From Hahellaceae bacterium (GTDB lineage Bacteria; Pseudomonadota; Gammaproteobacteria; Pseudomonadales; Oleiphilaceae), in the NCBI GenBank assembly GCA_024234505.1, contig JACKOD010000006.1:62001-126000 (forward strand): 64,000 nucleotides of DNA, read 5' to 3'. The notes under the pieces were generated by a model that saw nothing but the letters and a program-made list of their open reading frames with translations, did not search any database and was not told where the DNA came from. The position numbers were made by a program, and so were the translations under genes. Position 1 is the stretch's first letter; each line of letters starts with the position of its first letter. Of this stretch, positions 61,138-64,000 are shown piece after piece.

Positions 61138-62691
61138 TCAGGCCAGTGCTGGCTCAAACAGGCGATTCAGAGACTGATCCGACTCAGCGACCGTGCCACT
61201 CGTGGCCAGATGCATGACATAACTTTCCCGATCGAATTGACGGGTAATCAACCGATATTCCATCGAGAATCCCGGCCAGAGCGTGGTATTTTTGCCACTT
61301 GGCGTCAGATACCAGCTATGACACCCCGATGTCCAGGCCGTGTTCTGCATGCGCGTTTGAATCATCTCGTTAAATGACGTCTGCTTTTCCTGCTTTAATT
61401 CCAGCGACGCATCGTCAAACGCGAGAACTTCCTTCACGTAGTTCAAGAGGTAGCGCAACTGAGATTCAATGTAGAAAATAACCGACGTGTTTCCGGGTCC
61501 GGTATTCGGCCCCATGGTAAACAGCATATTGGGGTAGCCCGTAACCGTCATGCCTTTGTAGGCTTCGGCCCCCTCTTTCCAATCGTCTTGCAGCACCTTG
61601 CCGTTCAATCCGATAATATCGAAGGGTGCCGAGGCGACCGGCACTTTAAATCCGGTCGCCAGCACAATGGCATCGACCACTTGCTTGCTGCCATCACTGG
61701 CATAGATTGTCCGCCCTTCAATTTTATCCACCCCGCAACTCACCACTGACACATTCTCGCGAGCCAGGGCGGGATAGTAATCGTTAGACAATAGAATCCG
61801 CTTGCATCCGAGGGCATAGGTCGGGGTCAGTTTCTCACGCAATTCAGGATCCTGAACATAACGGGAGAGATGACGGCGCCCGATCGATTCGGCCATTTTT
61901 GATAACGCCGACGGCTTCAGAAAAAGCGGTGTGGCTGCTTCACCTGCCGCGTAAATCGCCCCCCGGAACAACTTCTGTGTTACCGGCAATAAACGATACA
62001 AACGTTGTTCCAGTGATTTTATCGGCCGGTCGAATTTAGGAAATACCCAAGCCGGTGTGCGCTGATACAGCGTGAGTGACTTAACCTTGGGTGCAATCGC
62101 GGGCACGACCTGTATCGCACTGGCGCCAGTACCAATCACCGCTACTTTTTTGCCCTCCAGCGCATAACTGTGATCCCACTCGGCAGTATGGAATACTCGT
62201 CCGCGGAAATCTTCCATGCCGGGAATATCCGGGTACGCAGGACGATTCAGGGCTCCTGTCGCCATCACAACCAGGCGGGCTTTGAGCGTCCGGCCGGCAT
62301 AGGTCGTCAAGGTCCAAAGATTGGTGCCTGCATCAAATTTTGCCGACACAATCGTGGTATTAAAGCTGGTTTTCTCACGGAGATTAAAGCGATCCACACA
62401 GTCTTTCAAATAACCGTGAATTTCCTTTTGCTCGGCAAACATTCTCGACCAGCGAGGATTGGGAGCAAACGAAAAGGAGTAGAGATGCGAAGGGACATCA
62501 CACGCCGCCCCCGGATAAGTATTGTCACGCCAGGTTCCGCCAATATCTGCAGATTGTTCCAATATCCGGAAGTTCTCTATTCCCGACTGCGTCAAACGAA
62601 TTGCCATACCAATGCCGGCAAATCCAGAGCCCACAATCGCCACATCCAACACGGATTCCGCGACATTCACGTCAAAAGTAAACTCACTCAT
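61138..62691 (-). CDS. Flavin-containing monooxygenase, Baeyer-Villiger type
   Basis: A 517-residue class B flavoprotein. It has the FAD GxGxxG in VAIVGSGFAGIGMAIRL, GGTW(R)DNTYPGAACDVPSHLYSFSF, the NADPH GxGxxA in VAVIGTGASAIQVV, and the type I BVMO fingerprint FRGRVFHTAEWDH (FxGxxxHTxxW). Such enzymes convert ketones to esters or lactones with O2 and NADPH. The substrate is unknown but could be a cyclic, steroid-like or long-chain ketone. Its ATG overlaps the hydrolase gene's stop by four bases (62688-62691), so the two are translationally coupled. Confidence 0.9.
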   Translation of the reverse strand: MSEFTFDVNVAESVLDVAIVGSGFAGIGMAIRLTQSGIENFRILEQSADIGGTWRDNTYPGAACDVPSHLYSFSFAPNPRWSRMFAEQKEIHGYLKDCVDRFNLREKTSFNTTIVSAKFDAGTNLWTLTTYAGRTLKARLVVMATGALNRPAYPDIPGMEDFRGRVFHTAEWDHSYALEGKKVAVIGTGASAIQVVPAIAPKVKSLTLYQRTPAWVFPKFDRPIKSLEQRLYRLLPVTQKLFRGAIYAAGEAATPLFLKPSALSKMAESIGRRHLSRYVQDPELREKLTPTYALGCKRILLSNDYYPALARENVSVVSCGVDKIEGRTIYASDGSKQVVDAIVLATGFKVPVASAPFDIIGLNGKVLQDDWKEGAEAYKGMTVTGYPNMLFTMGPNTGPGNTSVIFYIESQLRYLLNYVKEVLAFDDASLELKQEKQTSFNEMIQTRMQNTAWTSGCHSWYLTPSGKNTTLWPGFSMEYRLITRQFDRESYVMHLATSGTVAESDQSLNRLFEPALA

Positions 62692-63593
62692 ACGGCCGCT
62701 CCTGTCGTCGCTAAATCAGTAGAATCCATTGCCGAAGCCTCAGCCTGACTGGCCATACGCAGCGCGAATTCGGCGACCTTGGCTTCAATTTCCGGTGCCA
62801 TTTCCAGAAATGCCCGGTTGTCATGATCCCAGGGATGAAAACCCGGCTTGAAATAATCCAGCCACGCCGGTACCAAACGGCGTAATGCACCGGGGTTGAG
62901 CCACTGGTAACGGAACGACGTCCACCAGCCACGCAGATCAAGATGCACACCTTCGTGTTTTACCATTTGAAAGTAGTAGGGATAAAACAGCGCCCAAAAC
63001 ACGGTTGTGGCGACAATCAACACCGCCGTGCGCTCTACATAGGCACGCGGCCCGGTGCCCATCATGGCCTCGTAGACATCATAAGCAACGCCTTTATGTT
63101 CAGTTTCTTCCATGGCGTGCCAGCGCCACAGCGCCGCAAAATGCTCGTCTGCATTGTCCAGAAATTGCGGATCCCTGAGAATGATATCGCCCATCAGGGC
63201 CGTTAAATGCTCCAGCGCTGTTGTCGCCGCTAACTGCACACTGTTCGGAGCGATTTGCTGAACCCAGTTCAGCAGGGCGGTGACCTGTGCCTCAAAGCGT
63301 CGCACCGGAAACCCGGCTGCCGCCAACGCTTCGTTGTACTCGTCGTGCTCACGACCATGAAACGCCTCCTGAGCAATAAATGCCCGAACCGCTTCTTGCA
63401 ATTTTGGATCGGTAATCTGATCACGATAGTTACGAATACTCTGTATGAAAAATCGCTCGCCTACCGGAAAGAATAAGGACAACGTATTATAGAAGTGGGT
63501 CCAGTGCGCCCCCACGGGATTCCACGAGCCGACCTTGTTGCGCGGTAAATGAAATTTGAGATTGCGGCGAACCGGTTGAATAGCTGCAGTCAT
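62688..63593 (-). CDS. PF10118-type metal-dependent hydrolase family protein (ferritin-like di-metal fold)
   Basis: A protein of 301 residues. The metal-ligand-like motifs are EAFHGREHDEYNEAL, ALEHLTALMGD and WHAMEETEHKGVAYDVYEAM, spaced on long helices as in ferritin-like di-iron proteins. The family is labelled metal-dependent hydrolase (PF10118), but the E/H pattern suggests a di-metal oxidase or hydroxylase. One hydrophobic stretch (VLIVATTVFWALFYPYYF) may associate with membrane. The ATG at 63593 has GGAG upstream; a GTG at 63602 is open. It is the first gene of the BVMO/SDR operon. Confidence 0.83.
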   Translation of the reverse strand: MTAAIQPVRRNLKFHLPRNKVGSWNPVGAHWTHFYNTLSLFFPVGERFFIQSIRNYRDQITDPKLQEAVRAFIAQEAFHGREHDEYNEALAAAGFPVRRFEAQVTALLNWVQQIAPNSVQLAATTALEHLTALMGDIILRDPQFLDNADEHFAALWRWHAMEETEHKGVAYDVYEAMMGTGPRAYVERTAVLIVATTVFWALFYPYYFQMVKHEGVHLDLRGWWTSFRYQWLNPGALRRLVPAWLDYFKPGFHPWDHDNRAFLEMAPEIEAKVAEFALRMASQAEASAMDSTDLATTGAAV

Positions 63594-63620
63594 GACACAC
63601 ACTCCAATGAACCATTTATT

Positions 63621-63646
63621 TATGTTACATCAATTAATGTAATATA
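63621..63646. promoter_or_regulatory. Palindromic operator candidate of the hydrolase-BVMO-SDR operon
   Basis: TTACAT-CAATTA-ATGTAA (63625-63642) is a perfect 6-6-6 palindrome, extended by TAT and ATA flanks, starting 32 bases upstream of the operon's first ATG. Its position suits a repressor or activator site. The binding protein is not identified. Confidence 0.6.
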
Positions 63647-63883
63647 GGTTTGGAGTAAGTGCACTGGGAATTCTGACAACAATACCCGTCATAACGGTCA
63701 ATTTATGTGCTGTTTCACACCATCGAGACGAAAATAACCCTCATAATAGTTCCATGTTAAAAGCAAGACATTGCACAATCAGCACTGGCACAGACTCCGC
63801 CATCCACGTACAATTTCTCCGCATATCTCCTGTTGTATCATCATCCACCACCCTCGTCCTGAACACAGAAAGGCAGACCCGTT

Positions 63884-64000
63884 ATGGATAACAAGCAACT
63901 TAACATCAGCGTTACCCGCGCCCGGGAATTTAATGAAAATGATCCACGCTTCGAGATCACCGTTATACGCTGGGATCGTATTCTGCTGGCGGCACTGGTG
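63884..64000 (+). CDS. N-terminal fragment of an unidentified protein cut by the window edge
   Basis: 39 residues are visible (MDNKQLNISVTRAREFNEND...WDRILLAALV). A ribosome site (AAAGGCAGACCCGTT) precedes the ATG. A charged cytoplasmic segment leads into what looks like the start of a transmembrane helix. I cannot name the family with confidence; DUF2914-type membrane proteins begin similarly. Confidence 0.6.
   Translation, partial: MDNKQLNISVTRAREFNENDPRFEITVIRWDRILLAALV

Noticed and set aside
1..64000. Prophage, insertion sequence, CRISPR or toxin-antitoxin loci
   Set aside because: No transposase, integrase, phage structural gene, regularly spaced repeats or paired small toxin/antitoxin genes were recognised.
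1..64000. tRNA or rRNA genes
   Set aside because: No cloverleaf with a GGTTCGAATC-type T-arm and no rRNA-like conserved blocks were seen in the intergenic regions.

Overview
The window looks like chromosomal DNA from a free-living, Gram-negative gammaproteobacterium. The evidence is a ThiI with a C-terminal rhodanese domain, a PpnN (YgdH-type) nucleosidase, ZapE, a GlrK-QseG-GlrR cassette, an MsrA/MsrB fusion, and many outer-membrane and lipoprotein genes. Several oxidoreductase clusters (two GMC oxidoreductases, a Baeyer-Villiger-type monooxygenase, an aldehyde dehydrogenase, SDR) suggest an organism that oxidises alcohols, ketones or lipids, as in aquatic hydrocarbon- and lipid-degrading genera. 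The species cannot be fixed from the sequence alone. I recognised no rRNA, tRNA, CRISPR array, transposase or integrase.

Layout. 1-2.4 kb: a truncated quinone-oxidoreductase gene, an AlbA_2/coiled-coil protein and an orphan PEP-CTERM secreted protein. 2.8-6.0 kb: a long-chain-alcohol-oxidase-like GMC enzyme with two companion genes. 6.1-9.1 kb: a visibly AT-richer stretch with two unknown small ORFs and a HMW1C-like (GT41) protein glycosyltransferase. 9.1-12.3 kb: DUF2750, GNAT, transglutaminase-like, ZapE and a small unknown protein. 12.4-14.5 kb: a glycosyltransferase-like gene and an OmpA-family protein. 14.6-18.1 kb: the GlrK-QseG-GlrR sigma-54 two-component operon. 18.7-24.3 kb: secreted and periplasmic proteins (beta-helix, porin, PstS-like, amino-acid-type binding protein, DUF1439) and a glutamine amidotransferase.

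24.3-29.8 kb: a TetR-controlled catabolic operon (PLP-dependent aldolase/deaminase, GMC oxidoreductase, small membrane partner, aldehyde dehydrogenase). 30.0-34.8 kb: a CbrA-like transporter-kinase coupled to a small membrane protein and facing a REC-DUF3369-HD-GYP regulator. 34.9-43.1 kb: mostly housekeeping (LpxH-like phosphatase, thiI, ppnN, cytochrome c, phytase-like propeller, UbiA-family prenyltransferase, msrAB). 43.5-48.8 kb: an OmpR-type two-component system, a cold-shock protein, a methyltransferase, a 43-residue Cys-rich protein and a zinc-finger/TPR membrane protein. 49.0-53.2 kb: a binding-protein lipoprotein directly followed by a PAS-GGDEF-EAL enzyme. 53.3-59.0 kb: ABC exporter, potassium channel, UvrD-type helicase, ankyrin lipoprotein. 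59.2-63.6 kb: a MerR regulator next to an operon of a PF10118 metal-dependent hydrolase, a BVMO-like flavoprotein and an SDR. A new gene starts at the right edge.

The most interesting leads are: the orphan HMW1C-like glycosyltransferase; the PLP-enzyme/GMC/ALDH operon with a perfect dyad upstream of its TetR gene; the CbrX-CbrA-like pair facing an HD-GYP regulator; the binding-protein/GGDEF-EAL pair; the di-metal hydrolase/BVMO/SDR operon with an 18-bp palindrome at its promoter; and the tiny Cys-rich protein. All functional statements are homology judgements made by eye; no database search was run.
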